64,000 nucleotides of DNA, from positions 46,042,891 to 46,106,890 of the forward strand of contig NC_061796.1 in assembly GCF_021462225.1 (NCBI RefSeq). Direction: 5' to 3'. The DNA comes from Girardinichthys multiradiatus (Eukaryota; Chordata; Actinopteri; Cyprinodontiformes; Goodeidae). The position numbers and the translations under genes are program-made. Shown here piece after piece: positions 22,119 to 34,847 of the stretch; positions within the stretch are counted from its first letter, which is position 1; each line of letters opens with the position of its first letter. The notes beneath the pieces are model-generated. The model searched no databases and had not been told where the DNA came from. It saw only the letters and a list, made by a program, of their open reading frames with translations.

Positions 22119-24718
22119 AAGTCATGTGTTTTTAAGAGCCTAATGTCCGGAATCCCCCTAATCCCCACCCGAGCGCTTTGATTCACATTCTTCTTTTTCA
22201 AAAATAACTTCTTTACAAAGTTTGTCATTTGGGGAGTGGTACTGTATCAAAAGGCCAAAGTTGCTACCTTGTTAGCCAAAGCAATGGCAATATTCCATAA
22301 AAAACATTAAGGCAGAAAAGAAAACTACTAAAAACATACTAAGTTCAAAGAGTGGTGTCATACCGCCTCGTGATGCTGAAAGCTTCGGCCAAACCACTGT
22401 GCAATTTCTCCATCCCTAAAACTATTCCTCAGTCCTTCTGATAGATTTCAAAGTACTTTTCTATGCAAGTACTGTGCTTTCACTGCAATCCCCACATCTT
22501 TAGAGAAGGGGCCTGTTTGGCCCTGAAGACTGGATTTATTTAGTTAAAATGAGTCCAAACCCAAATTATTCATCAATGCAACAGAAGAGAGGCCTGTTGG
22601 ATCACTGGTGTCGCCGCTGCACATGGCCCACATGTGACAGCAGCCCAAAACTCCCTCAAAGACCTGGATGATCAATAGAACTGCTCGGTCCAAAGGCTTT
22701 TTTGTTTTTTTACCTTTTTTTTTTTTACTTTTTTTTTTTTTTCTTAAAGCATACTCCTCCCTTACTCCCATCATTCAACAGCTTTAATCCCTACAACCCC
22801 CCCACCCCTGATCCATTGCTCTAGCCCTCCGAAATCCCCAGGCTGGGGCTAAGACAGACGCAGAGGGTGTGTAATTTGATTCAGCATGAGTGCTGGTTAA
22901 ATGGGGCGTTTCCTCTGCCTTCCTGTCAATTACAATAGTCTGATTTCATTGTAGAAGTAAGGCGAGGGGGCTGCCGTTTGAGGGGAAGGTGCAGCCATGG
23001 GATGCCCCGTATGGTAAAAACACAGAGGGGGGCCTTTGTGGAAAGTCTCATCCCACAAATGGCACCCAAAGTTGGGGATTAATACTGCACCGTGTGTGAT
23101 ATGATCACAAAATGGTTTGCTTTTCAACATGTGGAATAAATATTCCAGGTAACTGGATTATGTATGTCTCCCCTAAACCTCCATTTTATTTCACGGCTGC
23201 CAAATTCGGCTAGTGTCTTTCAGAGCTTGTGTGTGCATGTGTGTTTTGGGACAAAAGAGCCCCCCTGTCTTTACTTGGGTAAGAAAAGGACAAGAAAAAG
23301 GGGGAAAAGAAGAGGGGAAGGAGGGGGTCCTTTTTGCCCAGCTGCATCCAGCCCCCTTCAGTGTTTCGGGGTGCAGAATCCCCACACGGTCCGCACCTGG
23401 ACCAACCTATTTGCCTAATTATCAATGAGCGGATCCAGGCCGTGTCCAAGCTCTCCGTGGCCCACGCCATGACCAGCGCCCAGACAATACGGCTCAAAAG
23501 CAAACGGTCCAACTATAAGCTCAGGACCAGTGGGGGAAGGGGGTGGCATGAAAGCCACTCCCTAAGAAAAGAGAGAAAGAAAGGGGGCTAGGCAAGACCT
23601 CCAAACTCAGGGTCACAGCCACAGTGTGCCATGAAACACCTGCTCCTGTACAGCTCTGTTAATTACAGGGGGGGACGGGGGGACGGGCCCCTTGCAGCTC
23701 ACACAGAACGCTGTCAGCAGAGGAGACGGGAAGAAAGGATTACCAGTCCTGTGTTTTACAGTATCAACTCCTTTAATCTGCTGCTGATTCAGGAGACGCT
23801 TTTCACGTTTTATTCATCTTCTGTCCATTCTAGGATTCTCTCCTGTTAACGGGCAGAACTGCCTGTTAACAGGAGGGGGCTCCTGCCTTGTCCTGCATTG
23901 TTAATCGAATGCGGCCAAACGACCGCACGAGACAATAAAGCGTGGTTAAGGTGGCTTTGAGACAAGTCCTTCGGGAATATCGAAAAGGGGCCAACTGGAT
24001 GAATTCCAAGGTTTTTGGCCTCCCAAATTAAATCAGCACTTTAAGCCAACTGAGGAGCCACATGCTTTTCAAGTTCCACGAGCAGCAAAGCATTACGGAG
24101 TCTTTTCAACAAACTGCAGTGACCAAAGTGTCACCAATGGCTAGTGGACGGAGAATCCTACCTTTAAAACAACCCTCGTCCTATCTCTCTGAATAATATC
24201 GATAAAATGTAAGCAGTTTCTATAAATAATTAAAATCCTATCCCTTTTAAATCTGTTTTCTAATCCAATAAAAATTTGTTTCGTGTCTTCCTGTATGGAT
24301 CCCGACTGGAACAAACCTATACACATTTTCATTTTGCTAGAATATTTTGGACCAAATATACGAACCCACAATCACAGTTTAACTGAAAACGTTGAGTTTA
24401 ACTTCACATCTGCTCCTGGAAATTTCTCAAGGTACAATTTAACAATCCTGTTTTAGACCAATATGATTGTAAGGTGCAATAAATTCTGTTTTATTCCTTC
24501 TAACAACAACAATGACTTTCTAGGTCAGTCGAGTGCAGATTGGGTTCCTCAACAATCATGTTTCCTTCAATAAAACCCACTTTATGGTTAAAAAAAAGAA
24601 TAATAAAATGTTCACATTACTGTCTACCTCTGCCTACACTGTGATTCATGAATGAAAAACAGCAGCAGTCAAAAAACTGAAAATGCAAGGTACTATACTT
24701 CTCTTATAAACAAAACTT

Positions 24719-24870
24719 TTATAAAATATATATGCATATATATATAAAAAAGAAAAACTTAAAAATATTTCTTATACTTTTTAGTAAAGCAAGCAGGCCT
24801 TCTAAAATATCTGCTTGATTGTTTTTAAATTTTCTGAAACAAAAATGTATATAATAATAATAATAATAAT
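24719..24870. repeat. AT-rich simple repeats (TATA and ATA units)
   Basis: A TATATATGCATATATATATA-type run near 24724-24745 and an (ATA)n run at 24850-24870, just downstream of the mex3a stop on its transcript. Confidence 0.8.
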
Positions 24871-24937
24871 CATAAGAACAGTAAATAATTATTGAAGAAA
24901 CACTGAGGAAACTAAGAATAAAAACGGATGTGGTTCT

Positions 24938-26082
24938 TTAGGAGAATATCCGGATGGCCTGAGTGACCTGGGTGTGGCACACCGGGCACTCCGGGTGGTT
25001 GAGCTCACAGATTCGGATGGCACACTCCATGCAGAACAGGTTGTGACCACAGGGCACCAAGGCAGCCGTCACTTTGCTCTCAAAGCAGGTCATGCAGTCC
25101 CGCACGGTGGCCGGCGGAGAGTCCGGCACCGGCAGGCGGCCTGGGAAGCCGTCTCCGGCCGATGCAGGTTCGCTGTGGGCGCGGCGAGCCTGGGCGTGAG
25201 GCGAGCCTGATACGATGCTGGTGACTGAGTTGTTGGGGGTCCCCCCTCCGCAGGGCTCCGGTAAACCAGGCGAGAGTCTGGTCAGGGGCAGCGGGAGGCC
25301 TCCAAAGCTTTTGGAACGCTGCTGGGTGTAAAAGGACACCTGTTTGGGGTAGTCAGGATCCCCCCAGCCCTGGATGCCCTCAGATCCAAAATACGAGCAA
25401 GGTTTCTCTCCAGAAGTGGAGAAGTTGCTCTTGTTGTAGATCCCCCCTCCCTCTCCTCCTCCTCCACTCCCGCCTCCAACCATGGCATCTGAGAAGTTCT
25501 GGCGGTAGCTGCTGGTGAGAGGCTTGCGCTGGCCCCCCTGCAGCCCCCACACCTGCTGTAGCCGGCTCTCCAGACCACCAGTGCTGCCCGCTGGGCTACT
25601 TCCACCATTTGGCCCCATACAGTCGTTCTCGTTGTTGTGGTCGTGCAGGCCTCCCGTCCGGAAGGCGATGTGAGCCTCGATCTCCTCACGGGCCCGCTCA
25701 GCATTGCTCGGGGAGCCCGTGATTTCGAAGACGGGGTCGCGGTCCCGGCTGGGGGTCACGATGTACGTGCAGGTCTGCTGCTGGATGCGTTTGATGGTGG
25801 AGCCCTTGGGCCCCACCACCAGCCCCACCACGCGATATGGCACTCTCACCTGAATGGTGGTCTGACCCGGCAGAGGCGTGGGCGGGGAGCCGCTGAAGGA
25901 CACCCCAAGCTTGTTGCGGGAGGCCCGGAGCATGGAGAAGTGCTCTGCAGCAGAGATGATTTCACGACGGGCCAGTGCAACATCTTCCTTCCGACCGGTG
26001 ATTAAAAACACGGGCTCCTCTCCTCTGACGGGGGTCTTGATGTACGTGTTGGTCTTGGCCCGCAGCGCTTTGATCTTACAAC
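24938..26082 (-). CDS. mex3a: mex3a coding exon 2
   Basis: Starts after CTTTTCAG (minus strand) with GTTGTAAGATC, completing the Gly of the KH1 GRQG loop, and stops at TAA (24938-24940). It encodes the rest of KH1, all of KH2, the low-complexity linker and the RING finger. The open frame runs upstream through the acceptor to 26185, but that extension is intronic: the family sequence CKIKALRAK begins exactly at the acceptor. Confidence 0.95.
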
Positions 26083-29000
26083 CTGAAAAGACACATTTTG
26101 GAAATTTTGTAACAAGTAAACATGATCCAGGAATCCATTTTTCTGATGCATGAATTACGTAAAGGGACAGCTGGTAGAAATCCAACTAATTTAGTTGCGT
26201 TGTTTCTGTCGACTGCTACCAAATTATGTTTTACCAGCAAATGATATTCAGAGTAATTAGCATGATTTATGAGGTCTCAGGATTTGAGTATTGGTCGTTC
26301 CACATGCTCTAAATCACAGCTTACCATGGCACACATGCAGAGTATAGAGGTCCTGGTCCACACAGACACGGCGGTTTTGGGGAACTTCATATTTTCCCTA
26401 CGCTGCTGACCTCTCCTTGAACTTGCACACGATCAACCCAGAGAAGCGTCACTTCGAGGCCACTGACATCGTCACATCTGCCTCTTTTTTGATCACTGTT
26501 TATGAATTTTCCATATCAAAGTGCTTTAAGTACAGCATCCTGATCTGAGTGAGTGCAAATTAATGTCATTTTATTAGATTGCCTGACCTTGTAGTAGGAC
26601 AGAGCAGGATACGTATTGTTTCAGTGCTTTTATTCTTCAGAAGGACTGCCAGGTACATCCGAGGTCAAGACAAGACAGTTCAGCTTATATTACATCCTCA
26701 TTGGTGCAGCATTAAGGTGGGCTTTCATTCAGGCTGCTTTCTCATCAGTGCCATCTATATTGACAAGCTAAACATGCCTTAAAGAGGCCGTTCCAACTCA
26801 CCGCCTAACCCGGAGAAACCAGCGTTAACCAGCCGAGGATCACAGCGGCAGGTACCAAAACATCTTAAGGCAGCTCTAGGGCTGAAGCAGGATAATGCTG
26901 CCACACAGACCCACTTTGCTCAGGAACACTCACTTCCTGGGAAGCGACTGTACGGAGAGAAGGATGGTGGTGATACTCCAAGGGGTTAGAGCAGCTCGCG
27001 CCCCATTTCTGGAAATGCCCTCTAAGGCCACAGCATGATATTAGGCTAATAAACCTGCTGATGACACAGGGGCTTAGGAAACTATTCAATTCCCTTTCTC
27101 AAACTGCATCTTAAATTTTAACAAGTACACATTAGTCTCTTAATTAAAGGATTATCAATAAATAAAAAGCAAAGATGAATTAATCAGAACCAGAATTAAG
27201 GTCACAGGAGACAGATTTGCTCGCATGCTGCTAAACTGTAGTGAATGAGGTGGTTCAAAACAAAGCCACGCTTCATCAGAAGAGAGGAGGGTGCAAAAGC
27301 ATTGACTGACAGGAGGGAGAAATAATCACCCCTTCATGACAGGAAGGTCCAGCTTTACCCAGACAGAGAATGGGGTGTGACAGTAGAGCCAACCAGGGAA
27401 GGCTCAACTCATTTCCCCCCCCCCTAAATCAGACAAAAAGGGACCCCCTCACTGCACCCACCAGGTCCTCTCTGTCCATTAACAGTTATTCCATTAAAAT
27501 CCAGAACTAACACTTCAGAGTAGAGAGTGGGAGTTGTGGAGGGAAACAAGGGGCACTTAGCAGCACAGAATCCAGAAAATATAATACATGGGGGTTGGGT
27601 TGTCTGTAAAAGAAGCCACCCCAGCTCCTCTGGACCCCCTTTGACATTACTGGAAGTCTGTTTGTTTCGAGGTAAAGCTGGATTTTACCGATGGAACCTC
27701 ACCCACTCTGCAGTCTTTGTGCCTCACTCTGGGCCCAGCCCCCCTTCTGCCTCCACCATCCTGACAGACAACCATGTGGCTTCGAGGGTGTGCACTGAAA
27801 CGGGGCTCCAAGGCGCGACCTACCACACCATTCAGCTTAAAGACGCTACAACCGTATTTTCTTTTCTCTGCCTATCATGGAAGCGTGGCAGCAGCTACAT
27901 TAACATCCCCACCAATCAATAAAGAGAACACTTCTTCAGAACCAACTTAGAAATTCAGGCTCGTCTGCAAACACTTATGCACAAATCACTTTAGAACATC
28001 ACAAACACTCAGCTGATGCAACTTCTGGCCGGGTCACCCCTTAAGATGACCCAAATGAATGCCCCCCCCCTCCCATTAGATCACACCCTACCCCAGATTC
28101 ACACCTTTGTTTGACAGCTGCTGTCACTCATCTTGAACTCTTTGTTCAACAAGAAGAGGAAAACTGTAAAAGAAAAACTCGTCTCAATCTGCTTTGTGTT
28201 GGGAGCTAAACTTTCCAGCTCTGATCTGAAGAGCAGAAAACAACAAGGGGGCCACGCTTTCTCTTTGTCCAATTGTGTCACTGGACCAGTACGCGAGGTA
28301 AACAACGAGCTGGATAAAAGAGCGGGTTCTGAAACGTCCAGCCCTTTTCAAGCCCAGATGACTAATTCTTGGTGATGTTGTTCAGTTGAGAGTGAACGAC
28401 GCCCCCCTCGTCGCCCGCTGCATGTTTTTTTGAACAGTCTGGCGCGTCTCAGACGACAAAGGAAGCAGTGCTCTCCTGCTCCACAGCGCGTGTCTGTGCG
28501 CTGACATTGATGGCGTGGATGTGGAAATCATTCGCCCAGGAGGGAAGGGAGCTCTCTCCCAGTCTCTCCCACCCCTTCCTTGCGCAAAAGCGCTCAAAAA
28601 GAGCGAGAAATGAGCGCAAAACCGGTGAGCGGATCGTTTTCTGTGGAAAGATGAGAACCTGAAATATTTGAAGCGGAAAAAGAAAAAGTGGGAGGCTGAT
28701 GTCTCGGAGGAGTAGCTATAAAAAAGGAGCCCACACCACTCCCTTTTCTTTGTCAAATAACACCAGGTAACAGTTGGAGAACAACAAGCAGACGGCACAG
28801 GGAGGCATCCAGCCTGTTTGTGGGATTAAAGCAGTAAGTTTGGGGGTAAATAATGAGCGGGCAGCGGTTTACCTTGTCTCCCCACTATTTCGGCCACATG
28901 TTCGGAGCTGGGCACCGGGACGCATTCTGTTATGTTGCAGCCTCGTCCTTTCGTCTCTGCCGAGGAGCTCTCGTACAGGGCGCACAACTTGCTCTTCCCC

Positions 29001-29293
29001 TGCAGGATGGCCGCGTCCCCGACGCTGTTGGCGTGGTTGTGGTGGTGGTTGTTGTTGTTATTGTTGCTCCGGTCCTGCACTCCTGTTGTCGGGGCTCCGC
29101 CGCCGCCGTCCTCGCCTTCCCCGAGCCCCAGCAGCGACAACTGGCCGAGCGCGACCCTGAGGGCACGGGAGTCGTCCTCCTCTTCGTCGGGTGCTACGAG
29201 GAGACCTTCGCCGCCGAAGCCGGAGCCGGCCAGATCCCCGCCGTAGCCCCCATTTTTCTCCATGATCCCTGCTAGAACCAGCAGGCTAGGCAT
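24938..29293 (-). CDS. mex3a: Mex-3 RNA-binding family member A (two KH domains and a RING finger)
   Basis: Joining 29293-28873 and 26082-24938 on the minus strand gives 1566 bases, 521 residues plus stop; human MEX3A is 520. KH1 has its GXXG loop GRQG at residues 138-141, KH2 has GPKG at 231-234, and a C3HC4 RING finger spans about 470-509 (CMTCF to CPVC), ending QAIRIFS. MEX3 proteins bind mRNA through the KH domains, act in post-transcriptional control, and have RING ubiquitin-ligase potential. The A paralogue is chosen from the [16 protein letters not shown] start, the [18 protein letters not shown] block, [13 protein letters not shown] KH2 wording (here [16 protein letters not shown]), [16 protein letters not shown], and its place next to lmna. 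The linker between KH2 and RING is Gly/Ser/Pro-rich and divergent. Confidence 0.93.
26083..28872 (-). other. mex3a: mex3a intron 1
   Basis: A 2.8-kb intron with donor GTAAAC and acceptor CTTTTCAG on the minus strand. No exon or named repeat was recognised inside. There is a plus-strand TATAAAAA at 28717, CpG-rich sequence near 28380-28640 and short C-runs near 27415 and 28063. Confidence 0.8.
28717..28726 (+). promoter_or_regulatory. TATA-like box opposite mex3a
   Basis: TATAAAAAAG preceded by a CpG-containing stretch (GTCTCGGAGGAGTAGC). No gene on the plus strand follows, so it may be fortuitous or drive a non-coding transcript. Confidence 0.2.
28873..29293 (-). CDS. mex3a: mex3a coding exon 1
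   Basis: The start at 29293 (GTTAGCC before ATG) is chosen because the protein then begins [16 protein letters not shown], close to the known MEX3A N-terminus. The same frame stays open upstream to an ATG at 29791, but the extra 166 codons look like translated 5' UTR. The exon encodes an acidic/Gly-rich N-terminus, a [14 protein letters not shown] tract, KLCALYE and the KH1 start [19 protein letters not shown], and ends in the next Gly codon before donor GTAAAC. Confidence 0.92.
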
Positions 29294-30060
29294 GGCTAAC
29301 AAAAGAGTGTGTGAGACAAAGACAGGGGAAAGAGACTGGAGAAACAGCACCCGTGCCGCCTCCTCCTCCTCACCCCCTCCTCCTTCCCTCTTTGCGCTAG
29401 ACCCTCCCACAGACCGCCCCCATCTCTCTCCATCCGCCAGACTCTCGGTACAGTATCGAGCTCCGGCCGTCTGCACGGTAGATGGGGCCGGGCCGATGCG
29501 TTGCTCCACCCAGTCTGGTTTACACCGACCCCCTCTCCTCTCCTGCCTCAGTGAGACAAAAAACGAGCCTCCCTCCCTCCCGTCGTACCATTCCGTCTCA
29601 GGTTCGCAAGCATGTGGCGGCCCACATCCAGCCCGTCTCCTGTGCAGGAAGGAGGAAGCATTCAGCTCACCCTCTGCGCCGCATGCAGTCGCATAAACGC
29701 AGACGCGCTGCAGAGCTGCGGCAGCGCGGGGAGCTGCATATTTATATTTTTGGTGACTTATGTAAGAACAAGCCATCCAGGATGTAAACATTCACTTAAA
29801 GGTGCAAGGGCAACGCGCACATGGTCATCTACTGGAAGATGATGTCAACTCCATGATGATGGGGTGGAAACCAGCAGCTCCCGCACACACTGAGGGAACC
29901 CTGGGGTTGTAGGACTGAAGGAGTTTTTATACAGAAATAAAAAGGAGAATGGGGTGGAGGGGGTGGGGTGGTCCGCCCACCTCTATGTGCTTTGCGGCAG
30001 GTCACCGCGCCGTTGGATCTGGCGCCGTTGCGCATTGAGGATGTTATGTATAGGAGGCAA
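29294..30060 (-). promoter_or_regulatory. mex3a: 5' UTR and promoter region of mex3a
   Basis: This stretch is CpG- and GC-rich compared with the surroundings, with many pyrimidine/purine runs near 29360-29400 and 29560-29580. It is the CpG-island-like start region expected upstream of a MEX3 gene. The transcription start is not visible; no clear TATA box is placed correctly. A T/A-rich TATATTTATATTT sequence at 29738-29751 is a weak candidate. Confidence 0.45.
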
Positions 30061-30205
30061 AGAGGGTGTCTGGGATGGGGAGGAGGTGATGGGGGAGCTG
30101 TGCATGAGGAGGAGAAGAGAAAGGGAAAGGGAGTTGTCAGACAGGCGTTGCAGACCTTATGCGGTGGGGGGGGGACATCAGTAAAACCCTCGCATTTCCC
30201 GTTTG

Positions 30206-30227
30206 AAAAAAAAAAAAAAAAAAAAAA
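30206..30227. repeat. A22 homopolymer
   Basis: Uninterrupted run of A on the plus strand upstream of mex3a. Confidence 0.9.
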
Positions 30228-30229
30228 GG

Positions 30230-33200
30230 GTTTGCAGCAGCTCCGCTGAACAAAGAGCCGCGCCGCGTGTTTTTTCCGCGCAAAGACTCCACAACATGTC
30301 CTCCTGAAACCACACCGACCGCATGCTTAAACTGCTCCCACAAACTGCAGCCGTACATTTAAAAATGTTATCGATACAAGAAAATAAAACCTGGTTGGAT
30401 GTAGTCACGCAAAAAATTAAAATACTTCACTAGTAATTAAACTCTAATCTGCAGCCTTTAATAAGAAAAGTACATTTCAATGGTCTGATTATTGAAGTTG
30501 TTCATTCTTGACAGACTTGATCATAAAAGCTTTGAGGAAATGTTGGACCTGGTGTAGAAATTACTATGCAGCGCTGAGAAACAACTGATGTCTATGTCTT
30601 CAGCTTCCTCCAAGTGTCAGTCTCCAAGTCAAGCCTCTCCATACCATCTGTGCATATGCAGGGTGGCTTGCATAAGTCTGTACCTGCAAAGCAAACTCAG
30701 GGGATGTTCCTACACTCAACAGCTCCACCCTATAGATTCTTCTCCCAAGAAAACACAAAGTTTGCTACCTCACCTGGAGACAGAACCGTACTCCTGGTGT
30801 GTTTGTGTCTGTGTGCTGCACAGAATTCACTTTTTAGAGTCTGTTTCTACCCCATCTTTTAATTTTGAATGCATTATTCTCTATGTTGTACAGCTTTTTA
30901 CCCACAGACACAATAACACACAGTCTGATACGACAGCCGGAGCGCGGCTGCATGAATGTTTTAATATTTTCGTGTGAGAATTACTGTCTGCTTTCTGCTG
31001 CCACACTGAATGGAGCAGTGATATGATCACGCATTTCCAAACAGCATCACTGAAAATAGGAGCAAGGTTGCTGTTGTGATAAGATGGAGCCAGCAAAGGT
31101 AGAGCAGGTGTATTTACATGCGTAATAAAAGTCTAGACGTACTCTCTGGGTGCCAATCAGGAAGGGGTTAGTTCTCTGAGGGGGTGCTGCAGATGAGGGC
31201 TCACCGGGAGGCTCCTGGTATGAGGCCAGGATTAAAACAAACGCCCACTCTGTCCAATAATAAAATAACAGCAGCGGCAGGAGAAGAGCAGGAAGGCGTG
31301 AGGCTGCGGCCAGCAGGGTCTGTTTCCAGCCCCCACCCAGAGGTGAAGACAAAGGACCCGGAGCTGGGGGGAGCACTTCTTAGCAGTGTGCTCACTGTCC
31401 AAGAGGTCTTGTGGCTCCATTAAAGGGGCCCACTGGGACTGCAGGGGCCCGATCAATGACAAACATGGATCTGGGATCATGTTTCTACCAGGTCCACAGC
31501 AGTCTCAGCCTGGATGTGTGAGCTTGGAGTGGCCTGTTGTAGCACATCATCTTTATGACGGGCTCTGAAAGGACCACAGCAGGTCTGGTTTCCATTCAGA
31601 CCCCCTCCCTGTGGGCCACAGTTGTCATTTGTACTCTTTTGTGTGTGTGTTAGCTACAGGACACTTGTGAAACCCAGTGTTTAGGTAATGTTACTTTCAC
31701 ATTTAGGAAAATCTCTGATCTTGACCATCTGCTCGTCACTGTGCTGCTCTGTTACTGTTTTTCCTTCTCAGGAAGGACCCAGTGAGAGAACTGCTATTTG
31801 CACACGCGTCTCTTTGTCCACGAGCAAATATTGCTTTCACCTGTGGACGGTGTCTGGCTTTCAGAGAGGACAGGCGATAGGCTGTTAATGTGTCTGAGAT
31901 TCCCTGAAGGACATCCTTTTGACTTCCTCGGCCAGATGTCCCTTTCAGGAGTTCTCGGTGCCCCGCCGTCACTTGAATGGGGCCTCAGCAAGCACAAAGA
32001 AATGTGTTGGCTGAGCACCACGTGCTGATGCCACGCTGAAACTGGCTCTCAGGGATGATGTAAGTCCTCATGCAAATTGATACCACATCGTGTGCTCATA
32101 ATCCGCAGAGAGCCTTGAAGTCGATCAGCTGAATAAGTGAATCACCAGAGGCAGAGGCCGCTCTTTGTGTGCGGTCTTTCCTGATTAAACTCTGATTTGT
32201 TTGTGTTGTAATGTTTGTTTTTATCTGTTTAGAGGTTTTTTCTTATTTCAGGTCAGAGCAGCCGCAGGGATCATAGAGGCAGGAAAGGCTGCATTAAAGT
32301 AGAATCTGAACTGCCTTGGTTCTATGGTCTTTATTTGCAGTTTAACAGGATTATGCTTTTTCTGATATTCAGTAGTTATTAGTGTGACCCATAACCGCAT
32401 AATCCTTACAGGTTAGTGAAGTTTCTGATTTAATATTCTAAACTCTAGAAATGCAGATAAAGATAATCCACAAACAACCACTGAGGCATTTATCAGTCGG
32501 CTAGAGATCAATATTAGACATTTCACCTTAAAAATTAGATTGTTTTGCCCCTGTTCATTAAATGCATCTAAACTAAAAACTCCCACATTTTAATATAAAT
32601 AAATGGATCGTTTAGCAGGTTTTGTCATTTACTTTGAGTTCATCTACAAAATAAATTAAATTAAGGTTCTTGGCAGATGGATTGCATGCCTCCATCTTCT
32701 GTTGGTTTGAAAGCTCTTCCCTCCGTCAGAGAGACTGCAGGATGTTTTAAGGTAAATGTTTGTTTCATTTAACTGTTAACACAAGGTTGAGTTGGGATGT
32801 CTTACCATCCAGGTCAGACCTCAAAGAAACACCAGGAACCATTATCAGCATAAAAATCCTCTCATCTAAACTCTGGACACCAAGAACATTTGAGAAAAGT
32901 ATTTTTTGGTCACCAGGTCAGTTATTTCAGCATCACTATGAACACATTCAGCATCTTTCTCCTGCTGTGAAAAGCTCACAAAGAGCTGATGACCAACAGA
33001 CACGTTCTCACCTTCGAACTACAGACAGTCCAGCAGGATGTTGTGATTGGGAGAGATGCTGTCATTTGGGAATATGAGTCAGGTGGAATGACTTCATTGC
33101 TTTTTACGGGTATTAGGTCATCCTTTCCCCTCACTTTCCCTATTTCCACACCCTCCCCCCACCTCCCTTCACACCCCTCCTCCCTCTCTCCTGTCTGCCA

Positions 33201-34847
33201 TGTGTAATCACATTGATACTGTGCAGCTATCGTGACACGCCCAGAGATGATGAGTAAGGCTCACCTCACCGCTTGCTGCCCGTATGGGGGGGTGATCTCA
33301 CAGAGGGCTTTGAACTCCAGAGATCCCTCTCGGAGTCCCGATTATCCCCATCTTCAACCTTTGCCTTTATTAGACATAATGCGTTTAACTGCACATTGTT
33401 CAAATCACAAACTGATCACTCAATTGAATCTAGAAATAATCATCTAACACTTGTGCAGCACCAAAGATGACGCTTTTGTGCACAGTTGAATTCAGATAAA
33501 AAATAGTAATATCATGGATAGAAATCTGTAAAAATAGTATTTCTAGATCTAAAACATTCCAAGCAACATTGATGTCTTTGTTCACACACACATCAGAGGT
33601 GACCAAGTTTAATTCCCCGAAAGGTAAGTGTTGATTTCTCACATTTTTGCTGTTTATTTAAAAGGAAATGTAAAATGACTTTACATTTAGCAGCTGGAAT
33701 TGCATCCTGGTTCCTCCGCCGTGAAACATTGACAGGTATGGCGTTTGTTTGATGTTTTTAAGGTTGGATAATATGGAAAAAATCAAACATGGAGAAATAT
33801 TAGTGTTCTTCCTTATTTTAAAGATCTGAATTTGTTTAAGAAAATTGCTCAAACAAGCAGAAAACGTTTCATACTAATTATCTAAAAAAGATAGATGTCA
33901 TCCGAATGATGTCAGCTTTTGGCTCATCTACCAGCATCCAGTCTTGAGCTGAAGATTTTATCCATCAGTATTTGTTTTTTTAGCCTATAACAGGCTACCT
34001 TTTATTTTTAAAAACTAATTTATGATGAAAAATGTAATACAAATTGAGGGAACTAAATGATCCTCCAGTTATAAAGCCCACTGAGGAGTTAAATGTGTAG
34101 AGGAGTTTATAAACATCTAGATAAAATGATTCATGCAGCTCTAAATGCTTCGACATGCATATGTCAGTTATAAAGCAAAATGATCCGTCTTTGACGTGAA
34201 AATCCTGACCTGCCCTGCCTCATTGAATAGAGACCCACAACCCCTTTGTGTCTGCGCTGTAAAGTTATTTACATGGTAGGAAATAGTTTGCCTGGAAATT
34301 ATAATCATAAAAATAATAGTTCCAAATGTTTTACATAAAAGCATTTTGAAATTTAATTTCATGTCACCTAAAATGAAGAATTTGAGTAAAAATCTATTCA
34401 AATTCATTACTGATTTATATTAGATATGTTCAGTATAAAAGTCATTGTGGACATCTTCACTTTGACTCAAAACGTGATTTTCTTTTCTCTGCTACACATT
34501 TCCATGAATCTTGGGAGAACTCCTTTCCTCTTTATTGCCATGTTTCCACCAAGGTGGAGAAAGGAAATTCTCCATCCTTGTTTGGACCAGGAAGTTTTGA
34601 AATGAGCCGGAAATGTAGTTTTTTTTTTTGAAGACATCCTGCAGCTTTATGATGAAACCGTCTGGAGGAAGCAGAATGAGCTCAGACCTTTTTGGATGCA
34701 GTTCAGATAACATGATGCATAATGCAGATCGACACTGTTAAACTCTTTAAATTACCTCCATAAACCAAATATTGAGTTATTTTAAAGTGATGTGAAATGT
34801 TTTCTGTTTTTCTCTCATGCAGATCATTTTAGTCACTGTATGATGCT
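30230..34847. other. intergenic; no gene seen
   Basis: About 4.6 kb without a recognisable gene or complete repeat. A pyrimidine-rich tract lies at about 33147-33199. Open frames here lack domains and overlap each other on both strands. Confidence 0.5.

Larger units (their letters stand above)
18390..24937 (-). other. mex3a: probable long 3' UTR of mex3a
   Basis: About 6.5 kb after the mex3a stop holds no supported gene on either strand and is AT-rich with many T-runs on the plus strand, so A-rich in the transcript. MEX3 mRNAs are known for long regulated 3' UTRs, and the next gene is convergent. The extent is inferred. Simple repeats are a GT run at 19192-19224, a T22 run at 22097-22118, T-rich blocks at 22690-22745 and an ATA run at 24850-24870. 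A polypurine tract lies at about 23281-23330. Confidence 0.45.

Noticed and set aside
26083..26185. N-terminal extension of the mex3a exon 2 frame ([12 protein letters not shown]...)
   Set aside because: It is intron read-through. A proper acceptor lies at 26083-26084 and the family sequence continues from exon 1 with matching phase.
28774..29696. Plus-strand open frames of 104-144 codons opposite mex3a exon 1
   Set aside because: They are mirror frames of a GC-rich coding exon and 5' UTR, with low-complexity Val/Leu or Ser/Pro composition and no domain.
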